Shown here in pieces: positions 37,462 to 51,386 of a DNA stretch of 64,000 nt (position 1 is the stretch's first letter; every line of letters begins with the position of its first letter). The stretch lies in NCBI GenBank assembly GCA_963969595.1, contig OZ018413.1:15055711-15119710 (forward strand). Reading direction: 5' to 3'. The notes below the pieces were generated by a model. That model was not told where the DNA came from. It made no database searches and saw only the letters and a program-made list of their open reading frames with translations. This stretch comes from Neckera pumila. Lineage: Eukaryota; Streptophyta; Bryopsida; Hypnales; Neckeraceae. The position numbers and the translations under genes were made by a program.

Positions 37462-37760
37462 TAAGGTAGGAGGTTCTAAAACTAATCAGGCTCTAGAGGT
37501 ACATTTTGCACTTTCCGATGTACAAGTGGTGTGCATTTGAGGAGGTGGTCGGTTTTAGAGCCCCCCCAAAATGCACTTTTCTGCAACTCCAGAAATTTAT
37601 AACTAATTCTACAAAGCTTCAAAAAATATGAAATAACTTGGGTTGGATGCCAATTTCTCGTCTTTCAAGAAAAATTTACTGAAAAATATTTTAAGAAGTT
37701 TTACCTCCCCAAAATTCAGCTTCAGCTCTTAGATGAGCGATTTATGGACCTCCTACATTA
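37462..37760. mobile_element. TA-flanked inverted-repeat element, family H copy 3 (diverged)
   Basis: It starts TAAGGTAGGAGGTTCTAAAA and ends GGACCTCCTACATTA. It shares family H termini, but the interior is shorter (299 bp) and diverged. Confidence 0.6.
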
Positions 37761-38432
37761 GCCTTCATAGCTTAGAGAATCCCATGACTGAGAGTTGGGC
37801 TACTTGGTTGTTTTGGCAAGCTTTTTTCTAGAATTTTAACGTGCATTGGACATTTGATGTAATTGTAGGTTTATTGGTATGACACGTTGAAACAAAAGCG
37901 GGAGTTTTTTCCTTTGAGGACAACGTGAAGGAATATGACCCATCTAGCAATCCTCCACCTAAGGTGACATGGCTTCTGCTAGATTGCGTGAAAGAAGTTT
38001 CTCGGGTACTTCTAATGAGTATAGCATTGATAATATTTTTGAGTGCAGTTTTTATTATGAATTGGGAGGCAGTACCACGTTCATTGCCGATAGAGCTTCC
38101 TCGTATTAGAGCGTCTCTAGATCTCGACAATTCAGATGGATCATGGATCAGTTCAGACTATTAGCTAACATTGCTAGCTAGCAAGGCAATTGAAAGGTGT
38201 ATAATGAGATTATGACTACAACAACTTCCACAGGTGTAGTGGAAGTTAACCAAATATATTCAATTCTTTTGTTTAGCATTCTGTCAATGAGGGTTCCTAG
38301 CTCAGAGAAGGTTTTCAGGCAGGATTCTCATCATCTCCACCAAGATGGTGGTGTTGCTCATCTTATTTTTGGAATGCGGAAATGTATGTGTTTTCAAGGT
38401 GCCTCACTTCATTGTTGTCATCTCAAATACGG
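37761..38432. other. Spacer with an unassigned open frame
   Basis: The frame at 37,925-38,164 lacks an early ATG. It encodes a hydrophobic segment (VLLMSIALIIFLSAVFIMNW) followed by an acidic serine-rich tail. It could be an exon relic of a membrane protein; I do not recognise it. Confidence 0.25.
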
Positions 38433-39185
38433 TTAATCCCTTAGCACTCTGATGTCCAAAATGTGTACAGTAACTAGAGAAGATTTCCCTTTCTTGACCA
38501 CAAAACTTTTCATTCATCCAAATGAATGCTTAACCTTTCTAAAAACACATTTTTTGTATGATGAATTTGATGAAATTTAGGTATGTAATATGTATTTGTA
38601 AAGATATAAGAAAAAATATGCAAAAATTCAAGAAAGTGTTCAGGTGCTAAGTGGTTAAGGCGAGCATTGCTAAGAGGATTTCAAACCTCAAATTTCCACT
38701 GTTGTTATCTATTTGCACTACGATGACATTTTGTTTTCTCTTTGTCACTGAAACATGGAGTCTTGACCATGGCTTTGGAGTAGCTGTGATGGATCACTTT
38801 GAGATTACTATGACCTGCTTGGACATAATTAAGGGGGCCTTATACTCAGCCCCACTAATCAAAGCAGCACAATCAAACATTATGGTTTAACTTGTAGTCA
38901 CAACGTTCTTCACAATCTGTCTTGCATTTGTTCCACCACATTCATTTGATCACATCCAACATGCAGCATTTAATATGTCATTAACACCATAGAATATCCA
39001 AATTATCATACAATATCCTAATGTGTTTATAGGTGATGGCAGAATTGCTAATTTATATACTCTAAGGTATCTCTTTATGTTCTCCAAATTGTGTGCAAGG
39101 CCAGTCTAATTGTGAAAATGTAGAAGCATTTAGAAAGTGTATTTGATACTTATTATTTGAAGAAATTCAAATGCTTAGGGGTTAA
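38433..39185. mobile_element. TTAA-flanked element, family E
   Basis: It runs TTAA-TCCCTTAGCAC ... ATGCTTAGGGG-TTAA, 753 bp, non-coding. The termini match the TTAA group; the interior matches no other element in the window. Confidence 0.6.
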
Positions 39186-39851
39186 CTTGAGTGAAAGGTC
39201 GGTTTTGACATCAAGCACTCGATAAATGTTTGAGTCTTTCAATTGCAACTTTTCTTAACCATAAGTAAAAGAAGTTTGGAAGGATGTAATAATTTGACAG
39301 AGAGTGATGGTTATCAAAAGTTAAATGAGGCAATTGCATACAACAATACAAAAAGCTCCTTACTCCAAGGACAAAATACTTGAAATACACCTTTTGTGGA
39401 CATAGACAGAGATGAGAGGCTCTCGCAAATGCAATACTAACTTTTACAGAGTTTGACCATAGGAATTTGAGAAAGATAGGGTCCAGAGGTTTGGTGAGAA
39501 TCTTAGAAGGTTTGACTATATGGATCGAAAGATTATAGGGGTCAAAGTGCTGTTGACTAGGGTGCTTTCGGCAAATTTTGGGTAGTTGGAGCACTTCAAA
39601 GCTTCACCTCTCCTAGAGGAAGTGCTGTTTTTCATTCATTGTGTTTTTTTGTTGGTGGTTGGGTCCCGCTCTTAGCTTGTGGTGTGCCAAATTGGCATAT
39701 TATTTGACGCTTGTAGTTGTATGTTCCAAGATATATTATATTGTTCCTCAAACTAATGACAGGTTGTTGGAAGAACCAACTTGCCTTTGTCACAATGTGC
39801 AGAATTGAAGGAAAATGTAGTTTTCATGTATGATGACCCAGTGTGAACATT

Positions 39852-40007
39852 GGCGCCTAATCAGGTGTACCACCACCTCTAGCCCAATTGCCCACTATTT
39901 TTTGTTACTAAGGTAATATTTTTTGTTTATACCCATTTTTTACCGGGACCACTACAATCTGGGTGCAAATTGTCCAAAAATAAATTTTTAGCGCCCGAGT
40001 AGGCGCC
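39852..40007. repeat. Inverted-repeat segment with GGCGCCTA ends
   Basis: It starts GGCGCCTAATCAGGTG and ends with the inverse of GGCGCCTACTCGGGCG, about 156 bp. It may be a degenerate MITE; single copy here. Confidence 0.4.
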
Positions 40008-40303
40008 CTGATTTTTACTTCTGGGGCGCTCAGGCCTAATGACCCAAGCAACCATTTTTTTGATCGCTATCCCTCTTTTTTGAGTTTCTTGTTCTCAAAT
40101 TTTGAATTTTTTTTAGAATAAAAAGTTTTCTTAAGAAATAGACTACATTATAAATTCAATGGCGGTAGTTTCATCAAATTTTGAGTTAAGCTTTGCCTTG
40201 TGGACTTTTTCAAAGTTAAGTGGTGTAATGTAGTATACAGCTTATTTTTGGGATTCTAGTTTGGGAATGGACTAAAAAGTCAATCAACCAATGTGATTCT
40301 TGC

Positions 40304-40397
40304 CCACCTCAAAAAGGGTAGATCCACCTCAAAAAGGGTAGATCCACCTCAAAAAGGGTAGATCCACCTCAAAAAGGGCAGATCTACCTTGAAAAGG
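40304..40397. repeat. 20-bp tandem repeat, about 4.5 copies
   Basis: The unit CCACCTCAAAAAGGGTAGAT is repeated at 40,304, 40,324, 40,344 and 40,364, followed by a diverged partial copy. Confidence 0.95.
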
Positions 40398-41500
40398 ACA
40401 TATCCAAGGAGTTCATGGAGAAGACAAGTGTCCCATTTTTTTTTTTCTCAAACTACTTTCATTTGAGTGACCAATGTGCATTGCAAGCTCCACCATGAAT
40501 TGAAAAATACTTGGAATGTTGTGAAATTTTATATGTACATTTTCAACTCTCTTATCTTTCACTAAGCACAAAAGGCATCATTTCTAAATATTCTTACAAA
40601 GGTATGCTCCTTCAAAGTGCGTTGCCTTGTATTTCCATTGACTCAATGCAAATAAAACAATTTTAGCTCCTTCAAATTTAAATCATGTTGTCAAGTAAAA
40701 ATTGAATTTTTTTGAAGTACTTACTCGCAATGTGAACTTTAAAATCCTATGGTTACATTCTATCCGATCTCAAGAAAAAATGAGCAAACAAATTGCTGAA
40801 GTTGTTGGCCCATTTTGAAAGTACTCCCCCTGGATCATGTACCCAAGGTATCCGTTCCTTTCTAAAATTGTCTTCTATGTTAAATTCAATGTACATTTAT
40901 TACGAACATTTTTCAAAACATTGCCTTTTGTGTACATTGTGATATAAAAACTTAAATATTGTAGCATGCAAATACTACTTGGCAACTCTAAAATCCCCAT
41001 AAATGCACTATTAGTTGCTCAAACATAAACAACAATATATATTTTTGGATGAAAGATTTGATTATGTACCACAACAATCTTAACCTTGGTCACCATAGAA
41101 ATCATCTTTTTTGGTACTATTTGAATCATTTGCTTAAAAAATATCCAAAACTCTCATTGGAGGTTGAACTACTATGCCATACCTCTCTTTTTTATACTAA
41201 ATTGGAAGGATGAATATCTTTACTTCTATCTTATATACCATAGCTTCCTACCAACTTAGATAGCTTTCTACCTAATAATTAATTAAAGTGCAAAAAACAA
41301 TAAGGCAATTCAAAAAATAATATATTAAAATGGGACAATTTTAATATATAATTTAAATAAATTAGGAATTCATCCAAATTATTTTTACAATTTTTGAATG
41401 GTTGGTGCTGCTTCCATTTAGACAGCCACATTTACCTAAACCCTTGTATTGACCTCCAAACCTTAAATTCTCTACCTTATATATCACGGTTTATTGCATG

Positions 41501-41571
41501 TGAGAGATATGTTTTTGTTTATGAGAGATATGTTTTTGTTTATGAGAGATATGTTTTGTTTTTGAGAGATT
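41501..41571. repeat. 21-bp tandem repeat, about 3.4 copies
   Basis: Units beginning TGAGAGATATGTTTTTGTTT occur at 41,501 and 41,522, with a slightly shortened third copy. Confidence 0.9.
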
Positions 41572-42776
41572 GTACTTTAGAATAGCCAAAATGGCCAGGC
41601 AAAAAACTTTGTAATGTATATTCACAATTATTGACAAAGAAGAGATGCAAGATTATGTGGAGCCAATTTCTATGATTTAGACATTCCTTTGACATATATA
41701 TATTTATTTTTTGAACAAACTAGATCAATAATTTTCCAAATATTTAAGCACAATTTTATTTATTTATTTTCTCACTAAGTTACTAGGAAGCTACAATAGA
41801 AGGTTTTCTTATCAACCATCAAATACTTTTAGGCCACTATATCATTATAAGGTTAAGGTTAGTAAGAAATAGATAGTGAAATACGTATGACTTCGATACA
41901 ACACTCAAGAAAAGTTCTTATGATCACAATTTTTGGTTAGAACTGTTGAACTTATTTATCAAGATAGAAAAATAGATTAGCTTTCCTAAAACATAATTTA
42001 ATGTCAATCATTACCTAATGGTTTCAAAATCATCACTAATTATTTCTTCTAAATAACAATTGATAACACATCTTCGCATTGCTGGAATTATTACTAAGAG
42101 ACTTGATATCCATTAGATTGAATATAAATGTTTATAAGAGCATGCCATAGGATCAACATAAAAAGGATGAAACACATCCAAGTAAATTGAAAAAACAATT
42201 TTTTGTATAGTCTGAAGATGTTGACTTGCACAATTCCTTGGTACCTCATGATTTTGAATTAATTCATGTGAGGATAGGAAGAAAACTTGCAAAAATGAAG
42301 AACTAATAGCTAGATTTAATTTGCCTAAAAAGTTCCAAATTTAATGATTTTTGAGAAATTCAAAAGGCACTACAAAGAAGGCTACCCAGATAACATTGGG
42401 CTACACGCATTGCAACCAAGAACTAGGTGAAAATCAGCGTTTTACCCCAAAAAGAACTGGTGGTTGGTGGTTGGGACTGGTTTTAGGGGACTAAAGAATC
42501 AATACTCCCCGTAGTCCAATAATACATGATCCTTCAATTTCAAGGTATCATGAAAAACTCTCAGGAAATGGACCAAGTGTCAAAATTTGAAGAGATCCTA
42601 GATCCTAGATCCAAAATTTCCACCTAAGCTGTAGGAAACAAAAAATAAAAGGTCGCCTTGGTAAATGACGTGCTCCCATTTGGGTGCCTCCCTAATAACA
42701 GCATACATCAGAAAATCGATTCCACTGAATTAATGTGAAATATGAACCTTAGTAAGCACTTTATCTCAAATGAAGG

Positions 42777-45700
42777 TCAAACCTGACGTAAGATAAGAAA
42801 GTCATTACGAGGATACGCTGCCTCCACCACCACAGTGATCTCACTACCGACTGCAGTGGTGGCTATGGTATTAGCTTGCGCTTGAATACCCAACTGCATA
42901 TCCACCAAAAGAAAATTGTTACCACGATGTATAGAAAACAGAACTGTTCCCATTGTTATGTAAAGAATTCAGACATGAAAAAGTAAAGCTCACAATTTGA
43001 GTGATAGCTGGTGCACATGAACTGCCATGAAGCTAACAGAATCTAGTAGCCCAACCCTGGACAGTGAGTGACATGATTAATCAAATCACTTGCGGAGTCC
43101 ATTAGAGACGAAGAAAGATGGCAACATTCATCAAACCATCAACGGGCAAATAAGTAAAAATTGACTAGGTAATAAGAGGACTTTCATTTGTTCAATTTTT
43201 ATTATTCTTTTTTGACCAACATATTTAACGCTCCACTGATTCTGATGTTGTAAAATTTGACCGCATCTAAACTAAAGTTTTCACAATATGGTCAATCGAA
43301 TCGGTCATTTTATATCCATGAATCCTCGAACTTTTAGGGGTTAAGGCCTAATCCTCAGTAACCAAAACTCCAGTCTATGCAATATCAGGTATTCGTGGCA
43401 AACCTCTTCAATGAGCACCAGAGGCTCTCCGTCCCGCGCAACACGGAGCACCAGTGCCTGATATTGTGTCCCTCGAGGCTGCTGTCGGAGATATTCTATT
43501 GCCCAATATCTGGAGTTCGAGACTTGCAGCTTGCGAGCTTGCTTGCTCTGAAGATTGACCACCGCCATTGCCGCTTCCACATAAGCACTTGAAAAAGGGG
43601 GAGGCTCACCACGTAAAACGGCCTTTACCTGTTGATCAAAAAGCATTTGTATGAACACAGATAAAAGTGGCCCTCATGCTTGAGAAAAGATATTTGAAAA
43701 GATTTGGGAATTCGAGTACAAAAATGTTTGCAGATATGAGTATAATATTTGTCAGGTACCAGCCAAACTAACAAATTTTTTGTAGCTAAACTGATTCATC
43801 CAATTAGTGAGGGCGAAAAATAGTCACTGCAAAATCAGCGTCACGACAAATTCTTCCTTGTAGTGGAAATCAGCACAACACATATAATGTGATTCCGATA
43901 AATTAGTCACATGCACTAACACGATAAGTCAGTATACTGATTTCAGCTTAATTGTTCCAGCATGCTGGAAACATTACACTAATTTCATCCAAAAATGCGC
44001 TAGAGTTGAGAAATAGCTGACCTGATAGTGCGCTAAGAGATCACTATAACGGCGAATAGGAGATGTAAATTGCACGTATCCTTGGACTCCAAGCGAAGCA
44101 TGCTGAATAGGCTTCATGAAGCTCATGTCTGCACGCCCTAAATACCTTCTCAATGCGATGGCCCGACAATGACCTTCAGGAATGGCCTTGATGTCATCGA
44201 CTGGAATCGCTTGGGATGCCTGACCCCTGTATGGCAAGGAAATGTTTTTTTCTTCACCAAAAGATGCCAATGCCTCTCCACAAGCGATCATCATTTCTGT
44301 CACTAATTGCGATGAACGCCCTGATTGATCCGCCACTGACATGGTAATAAAAGGCTTCGGGCTATCAGGGTTTGTTACTTTTATGCTAGCTTCAGGCACA
44401 GTTGCATCAATAGCACCCTGTTAGCATAAGGAAGGTGTCAGAAAAACAACATCCTCATCAGCAACATAATAAAATGACGAGAAACCAGCTTCATACAGCA
44501 GCCCTGGATCTTAAACCCGTGTATGAAATAACTGCCGTGTTGTGAGCTAAGTAACACTTTAGGTCGAATCATATCTCTAATCCTCCTAAAAAGCTTCGCC
44601 AAGTGGAACACGGAAGAAGATCATTAGAGGAATTCAGCTCCAAGGAATTTTCTTGCACTAAAAAGGAGAGACATGAGCATCATATACTTCCCCCAAGCCT
44701 GAAAATATATATAAGAAGATACAACTTTACACATATAGACAGCTACATCACTGAGGAGACTACGCTGACGCTGCAGTAGGGAATTCACCTGTGCCATTCG
44801 CCAGTCTCGGCGTGCTTTTGCAACTTCATCCAACAGATACAAATCTGCTTCTTCCTCAACGTTCATTTGCAAGAGTTCAATTGCATTGTCATAAGATAGT
44901 CTGTATGTTGGCCGAATTATAGAGCACATCACCTGACTCTCTGCAATACTTTTATGGTAGCACACATGTCAATAACCCCAATTTTGACTACACATCAATA
45001 ATGCAAACATATTATAGCGATACAAATTATTGGTGTCCAAACACTGGGAACTGCAATCCTCGCATACAATAATAAAATGTGAACAGTTTCTGATGAACTT
45101 GAGTCATGGGCTCACCTGCCATCCGGGCGGAAGACAATTGACACGCTCACAGCGCAAGTCTCATAACCTTGTCTCAAGCTCATGACGGTGGAAGCCAACT
45201 CCATTGGAAACATGGGGATAGCTCCACTAGGCAGGTAAATCGATGTTGATCGACGCTTTGCCTCCCTAAAAACCATCAGACTTACGGCATCAGCAATACT
45301 ATCCATCCAAATTTCATGGGAGATCACATGAGGTAAGAAAAGAATGGTGAGAAAATAACAAACTGGCAAGTTCTACGGTTGATGAAACGTAATATAATGA
45401 CATCATTACGTCGCAAGCATAAGTCTGAAACAAAGCAACTACAATCCAGAAGACTGTCCATTGCTGCCATGTTTAATCTTCATGTACTATTAAAAGATTC
45501 CACGTTGCATCACTCGAGCCTAATTGATCAATTTTTTATCAGCTTGCTAGCGCAATAGGATTGAGATTACAGATGCTAATTCCCTGGTAGAGTTTCCAGC
45601 CTTAAAACATTTTACAGAGTTTCGTACACATCTGTTTAGCAAAACAAACCCCACCCTCCTTATCGATTCACAACTAAGCCTAAAATATTGATGAAACATA

Positions 45701-48700
45701 CTTATCTAGAATGTGCATGGGCGGCACCCATCGAGTAGGATCTGCAACATGTATCCACACCTTGATTCGACCATCTGGTAAACGTTCGGCGCTAAGCCCA
45801 TCATCTATCTACAGCCATCACAAAAAAGCTCTATGTTCAAGCAGCTTAATAGAATGCCATTCAAAATGTGAGACACCATGGACTCTCTAGAAGTTCACGT
45901 TGTCCAGCTATTGCCTTCGTCATGTTGGATGACAGGAATAACACTCTATCAGCCACGAATTCTAATGCATCAATACAATTGAAACAGATAAGAGCCAATT
46001 TCCAGGAAAGGATAGGCAACCACATCTTAAAACCAGCGGATACTGCTCATAGCAAGAAGGACCACATACCTCATCAGCATCTTCAGAATCAATGGTATAG
46101 ACTTTCAAATGTGTGAGGTCCACCCGATCTTCCTACATAAACATATATTTCATATACGAACTGATAAAACATTGAGTATATTAACGTGCATGCAAGACTG
46201 GGACTTGTAGAAAAAAGGACCACTTCTGACTGATAACAGAAAGCGCGAGACCTACAGAGCGTGAACACTATGTAAAAAATAAAAGGCAATAAAAAGTCCA
46301 ACAAAACAGACAGTCTTTATGACCAACTCTAAAGAGACGTATCTGAGACACATGAATGATTTGACATGTAAGTAACCAAAAATCCTTTGCTCGGGTGTCA
46401 GCAATGTCAAGGCCAAACGGCCAAATACTAAAATCTCAACTTCTGTGAACAAATTTACACGGAAAAAAGCAAGTGACATACCAGATTTGTGTCCAAAGGG
46501 TTGTTTGTCAAAAGATGCTGGGCAGCCTCTAGAAATTCATGAGAGAATTCAGTCGGCACACCCGATTTCAGCAAGTCTAGGTTCACATGTACGGGAAAAA
46601 CACCCATCTTAATCAACAAGTCCACTGCAACAGATGACTTTTTGGAGACCTTCATAGCTTCTAGGACCTGTTGCCAGAAAGCGTTTTAGTAAAGGAATGA
46701 TTGACTTGATTCCACCAGATAATAGAACAGGAATGACCAGATCAAATCTAAAGAACTAGGTTACAAATTCAATGACCATAATTATAGAAACCCTATAAAT
46801 ATCATGTTGATTGTTCGGCTCCAAATTGAAACATGCATACCATCAATCTTCTGAATGTCACGGATGCAAATTGAAAGTCATAAGCTTAATTCAATGAAAG
46901 GTTCAAATTGTACGTATACGAGTTGGGATAAAGAGTCAACAAACCTCTTCAGCCAACTGCCTTTGCTGAGGTGTTCTGGCCATTTCTAATGCATAGGCTC
47001 TCAACGAATCAGTTCGTGCACTAAAATAATCACAAGACTGCCAATGATTTGGCGAAGGTTTTGATTGGTAAGGTTGATCACACACACTCCGTATCTCATT
47101 GATATATCCTAAAAGTTCTTGCCGAGCTGCATCGTCGATTAATTGCTTCTGCTTAAGCACGTTTACCTGCTCCCCGTATTTACAATTAGATCTCAAGGCA
47201 ATCACCAAATTTAATCTAAGGCACAAGACAAACGGACTTCATAGATGTAAATCCGGAACAAGCAACTAGTTCCTTGATCTGAATACAAGGTCTCCACGTT
47301 ACAGTAACCTACGGAAATTCAAACGTGTCCAACTTCATAAACCTTTTCAATCCGAGACCAGTATACCTGTGACAATGGCCTGGGCTCGTAAGTTGCTAAG
47401 GGTCCTTTCTGTTTACATCGAAAGTATACTTGAGGAGATATCAATAATCGATGAGCAGCGTAGTATTCAATTGGACCATCTCCATAGCATATCTGCACAC
47501 CCCAAACTGGAAATTGTTGTTTCCAATTTCACACATCAACTAGAGGATTTGGCAACAGAAATTGCTAGCCCTGGTAATGATAAGACGAACCTCACCTTAG
47601 CAAGCTCCATTGCATTCACATCCTTTTTATCCTTGATCAGCTCCTCCCAAGCAAACTCAAGAAGAGAAGAATCCTGTTCCAGTATAAAACCATCAGTGCA
47701 ACAACATGACTGACAGTGGCCGTTATCAAACATTCGTGCCTGCTAAATGAACGGGCCCCCAGAGGAAACAAAATATGGACGACTCTTCCACCTACTTGCA
47801 CCAAGTGAGTCCAGAATTTACAATTGAACTTGAACTGTTCACAAGTTGGGTCAATTAAGAGGGATTCCTATCTGATGTAAAGTTCCCATCTTGCAGGAGA
47901 TGTTCTCACAGATAAGTGATTCAAGTGTCGGTGCAACTGAAAAGCAGACATTTATTGGACTGACTTCTTTCCAAGTCAACTGAATAATAAAGAGCTACAA
48001 ATAGACAAGTAGAAGCACTTCGTCACGCAAGACATTTGAAGTCTTCACTTGACAACACCATGTGGATAAAGGAAAACACCTCTAAGGTCTCAGCTTCGTT
48101 GACGAAAGTCGCAATATCAGCAATTTTAAAATCTTCTACGCCGGGGACGATGAATGTGACCTGCTGCGGCCTTACAGAATGTACGTTCCCAAACTGCAAC
48201 GCGATGAAAAGGAATGTTACACAAGCTCTACATCAAATGACCAACTCCAAAGCCTACTAAATTTTCCTCTGCTGTCCATATTGAAATTGAAGGACTGCTA
48301 AAAGAGAAATTTACCTGAGACAAAGTAGCAGCAATCATCAAATACGAATAGACCTGATGAAAGCTAAAAAGAAAGTTCTCAAGTCTTTCCGTATATATTC
48401 TCACCAACAATGGCAAATCGTCCAAGCTGTTTAACTTAGGCTATACTGATCACCTCTTTTAAGGGGATGGAACCATCACAATCTTACGAAGACCAATTCT
48501 AACTTGCCTGATCGGTAGCAACCCAATTTCGCTTCCCTTCTGGCTTTTGAATCACAGCAAGCACATATTTCCCTGATTCTTTGCTGAACTCTAACAGAAT
48601 GCCTTTACGTAATGTATCCTCCGATTGTTTCAAATCAGTTGAAGCCACATTTGTAGTCACTGCTTGCGCTATCCTGTATTCAAAGTAAACCAATGCAATC

Positions 48701-49655
48701 TACATTAATCCCAAGTTGCGCATCCATGACGGCATCATTGATGCATAACTCTCTTGGTATCCTCGCTGTACGAAAAACAGATCACTCAGTGTCGATTCGG
48801 CAGACCTACAAGCCTCACTTTTCGAAACCACAGACGCGGTACATTTAATCAGCGAGGAAGTATAGAAAAGACGGAAATAAAGACTGCCAAAGGGAGTTAC
48901 GCAGCGAATTGACAGGAACATGTAACAGACCTAATTAACGATAGTTAATAGAACTAATTAACAAATTAACTCAACAACAGAACATGAATTGACAGAACTC
49001 GCGAACAAATCAACTAATGGACGTCAAAACTTCTTAAGATTTGGTTGTAAACATCTAATTAGGTCTGGATTCTTCATTGAATGACTTCTCATCCAGAGGC
49101 TTCTCCACCTGAAATGGCTTGAACTAAATTCAGAAGAAATTGTTAAAAAGAGCAATATGTACTGCTAAATATAAAGTTTATTCTAGCAGTAAAATGCGAC
49201 ATAATAAAGTTTGTGCGTCTCTCAGTAATTGAAATACACCAATACATCACAGCGTTAATTCAGCAGGAGTACAATATGCAGCGCAGACACACAGCCAATA
49301 CTTGCAGCTCTAATCCTTCTCAAAAGAAACGGACCGAGCGAATCACCAGCAATTCGTCGAGCTGAACATATGCTGATCCGACTCGCGGTAACAAATTCTA
49401 ACCTCACCTGAACCGCACACCCTTCGCAGGCACTCGTCCCGTCGCATTATTCTCCAAAATCCTCACGCGCGTCACAAAACCTCGACTCGAAAATGTCGCG
49501 AAGCGAATCCACGGCAAAACCCTAGAAGAAGAAGAAGAGGCCACCACCTTGGAGACCGGAACGGGATAGGAGCTGTGCCCTGAGCTGCAAATTGGACGGA
49601 ACAGACACACGGCAGCCATGTTGTAACCTGCGCGGCTCGCCAGTCCCTTCAACAT
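42777..49655 (-). CDS. RNR1: Organellar 3'-5' exoribonuclease RNR1 (RNase II/R family), 14 exons
   Basis: Exons (minus strand): 49,655-49,408; 48,673-48,508; 48,193-48,080; 47,673-47,596; 47,492-47,367; 47,166-46,945; 46,667-46,482; 46,132-46,070; 45,808-45,702; 45,265-45,116; 44,936-44,789; 44,417-44,022; 43,628-43,404; 42,893-42,777. All phases close, giving 781 residues, close to the roughly 800 of the Arabidopsis protein. The Ser/Arg-rich start (MLKGLASRAGYNM, then ATFSSRGFVTR) looks like an organelle transit peptide; a second ATG at 49,619 could serve as an alternative start. The RNB domain begins around residue 380 with the metal-binding IDSEDADEIDDGLS (about 394-407), then WIHVADP, PMFPMEL, MSLRQG, SIIRPTY, PYRGQ and YVQFTSPIRRYSDLLAHYQ; a C-terminal S1-like strand region follows. 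RNR1 matures chloroplast (and mitochondrial) rRNA and mRNA 3' ends. Intron 2 uses a GC donor (CAG|GCAAGT). Confidence 0.95.
43226..43341. mobile_element. Degenerate TTAA-type terminus inside RNR1 intron 13
   Basis: CTTTTAGGGG-TTAA ends at 43,341 and matches the right terminus of the TTAA elements. A possible left end is TTAACGCTCCAC at 43,226, which would make a 116-bp remnant. The left boundary is uncertain. Confidence 0.4.
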
Positions 49656-50800
49656 CGACAACGCCACGGCGAATCTCGCATTCAAAAAGAAAGAAATTGA
49701 GACCACTCCATCTCCGAATTTTTTTGGAGAGAACGATTAGGAGACGTTATGCGCTGCTGTCACGGGATCATCCTTGTTCAATCTGCTCAGTTGCCTGCAA
49801 ATTCGCTGCAAAACCCTCACCGCCGTGAAGGTAAGCAGGGAATCGTCATCGTCATCGTCCCCGGACGGAAATCCGAAATGGCAAGGTGCTGTGTGAACGG
49901 GGTATATTGAATTAGGGCTTTCATGGGCTGACAGATGAAAAAGGAACGGAAGGCAAGACGTTCATCCATGGTCTTGTCTTCTCTCAAGAACGTTCAAGCG
50001 TTCTGGCCTTCATGATGTCTCCCTGGCCTGTATTGCAACCTTCAGGAGCTTGGCTTGATTTCGGAGAAGATCTGCTGCGACGTAGTTGCCATCCGTGAGA
50101 ACACTGAAGGCGAACACTGAACACTGAATCCTGTCACAAGGTGCTCACTCGCATTCTCTTTCCATGCCATAGAGTTATTAATTTGCTTGCATTATATTTT
50201 CGACTGCGTTTCTTGAATCAATTGCGCGCTGTTTGCCATTTGTTCGTTACTGTAATTGACCCCTTGCACTAGTTTCTCATATTTCTTCCTTCAGTTTTTC
50301 TCTTGTACTCTTGATAGTGTCTCGGAGATGATTTCGTCTCGGCGGCGAAGATGCGCAACCTCACAGACATCGGGGGAGCGCGTGTGCAGCACCTTAATTG
50401 TTGAGTTTCTGCCCTTGCTGCAAGTTGAATGTAAATTAGCCATCTCGAAGCTCCATCTAGGGTCATTCCATCAGCAACAAATGGCTCAAAGCGCAGGACG
50501 GCAAGCTGCAACTCGCCATCGCGACATACTTCCCGCACATAACACCATCCAGCTAGGGTCGAGCTTTGCGAAGTCTCGGATGTTCGCCTTAATTACTGAA
50601 GGCAAACACTGAACTCTGCATCCTTTCACATCTAAATCACATTCGTTATCTACATTTCAATTTGTTTGTATCTGTCGTCGGTTCATCATTCTTTGTTCAG
50701 ACACATAATTTCTTATGAATTACATCTTGATACACATTTGTAATTGGTTTCTTGATACATAATTGGTTATTACAGTACTTCTGTAGACGTAATTGTTCCT
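49656..50800. other. Upstream region of RNR1, no supported gene
   Basis: This GC-richer stretch contains the RNR1 leader and promoter. The plus-strand frame from ATG 50,328 to 50,612 has no recognised domain. Two related segments ('ctgaaggcgaacactgaacactgaatcctgtcaca' at about 50,105, and a similar one at about 50,597) suggest an old duplication about 490 bp apart. A divergent non-coding transcript is possible but unsupported. Confidence 0.4.
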
Positions 50801-51386
50801 TTAACCCCTGAACGTCTAGTCTTCTCCAAAGTTCACGATTTGAGAAAAAACGTCATAAAGTACTATTTGGAAGCATATTTTGGATTTGATATGCAAATGA
50901 AAGTTGAAGATTTTGAATTCTAAATTCCCTCCGTACAGTTAGATTCACCAATGTTGTCACCAATATTTTTTTTTTAATTTTGAAAGGGAAATTTCAAAAT
51001 TCCTTCTAAACTGGATTACAAGCAAAATATTATCATTTTTTGAGTAAAAGTTGTTGGAATGGATTTGAAACGAGGTTCTCTTGACATGGTGATTTTTTTT
51101 AATTTTTGTATTCTTAAAATCTATGACCTCATTTTTGCAAATCCAATTTTGAACTAGAGTCAATGCAATTTTGGCTTGGACAATCACCTGACATACTTGC
51201 ACATTTGTAATTTTAGAAGAATATGTCCTCTAGTAACACCAAATCCAACCATTAGATAGGACAACAACTTGAATAAAGTATCTCCACAAATTAGGATGAC
51301 TTTCATCCAAGCAGTATTGAGAATGAAACTTGAGTTTTAATTTGTTTGTCATTCAAAAATTGGACGTTGGAGCGCTTAGGGCTTAA
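50801..51386. mobile_element. TTAA-flanked element, family B copy 2
   Basis: It runs TTAA-CCCCTGAACG ... GAGCGCTTAGGGC-TTAA, 586 bp. It aligns in reverse orientation with 15,476-16,159 over most of its length ('agtactatttggaag', 'aattccttctaaact', 'aatattatcattttttgagta', 'gaggttctcttgacatggtgat'). Confidence 0.78.

Larger units (their letters stand above)
39186..42776. other. AT-rich spacer with small repeats
   Basis: No gene seen. It includes a GGCGCC-ended inverted-repeat segment (39,852-40,007), a 20-bp tandem repeat (40,304-40,397) and a 21-bp tandem repeat (41,501-41,571). Confidence 0.5.

Noticed and set aside
50256..50612. 118-codon frame upstream of RNR1 as a gene
   Set aside because: No recognised domain, no splice context, and its first residues do not come from an ATG in good context; left as possible non-coding transcript.
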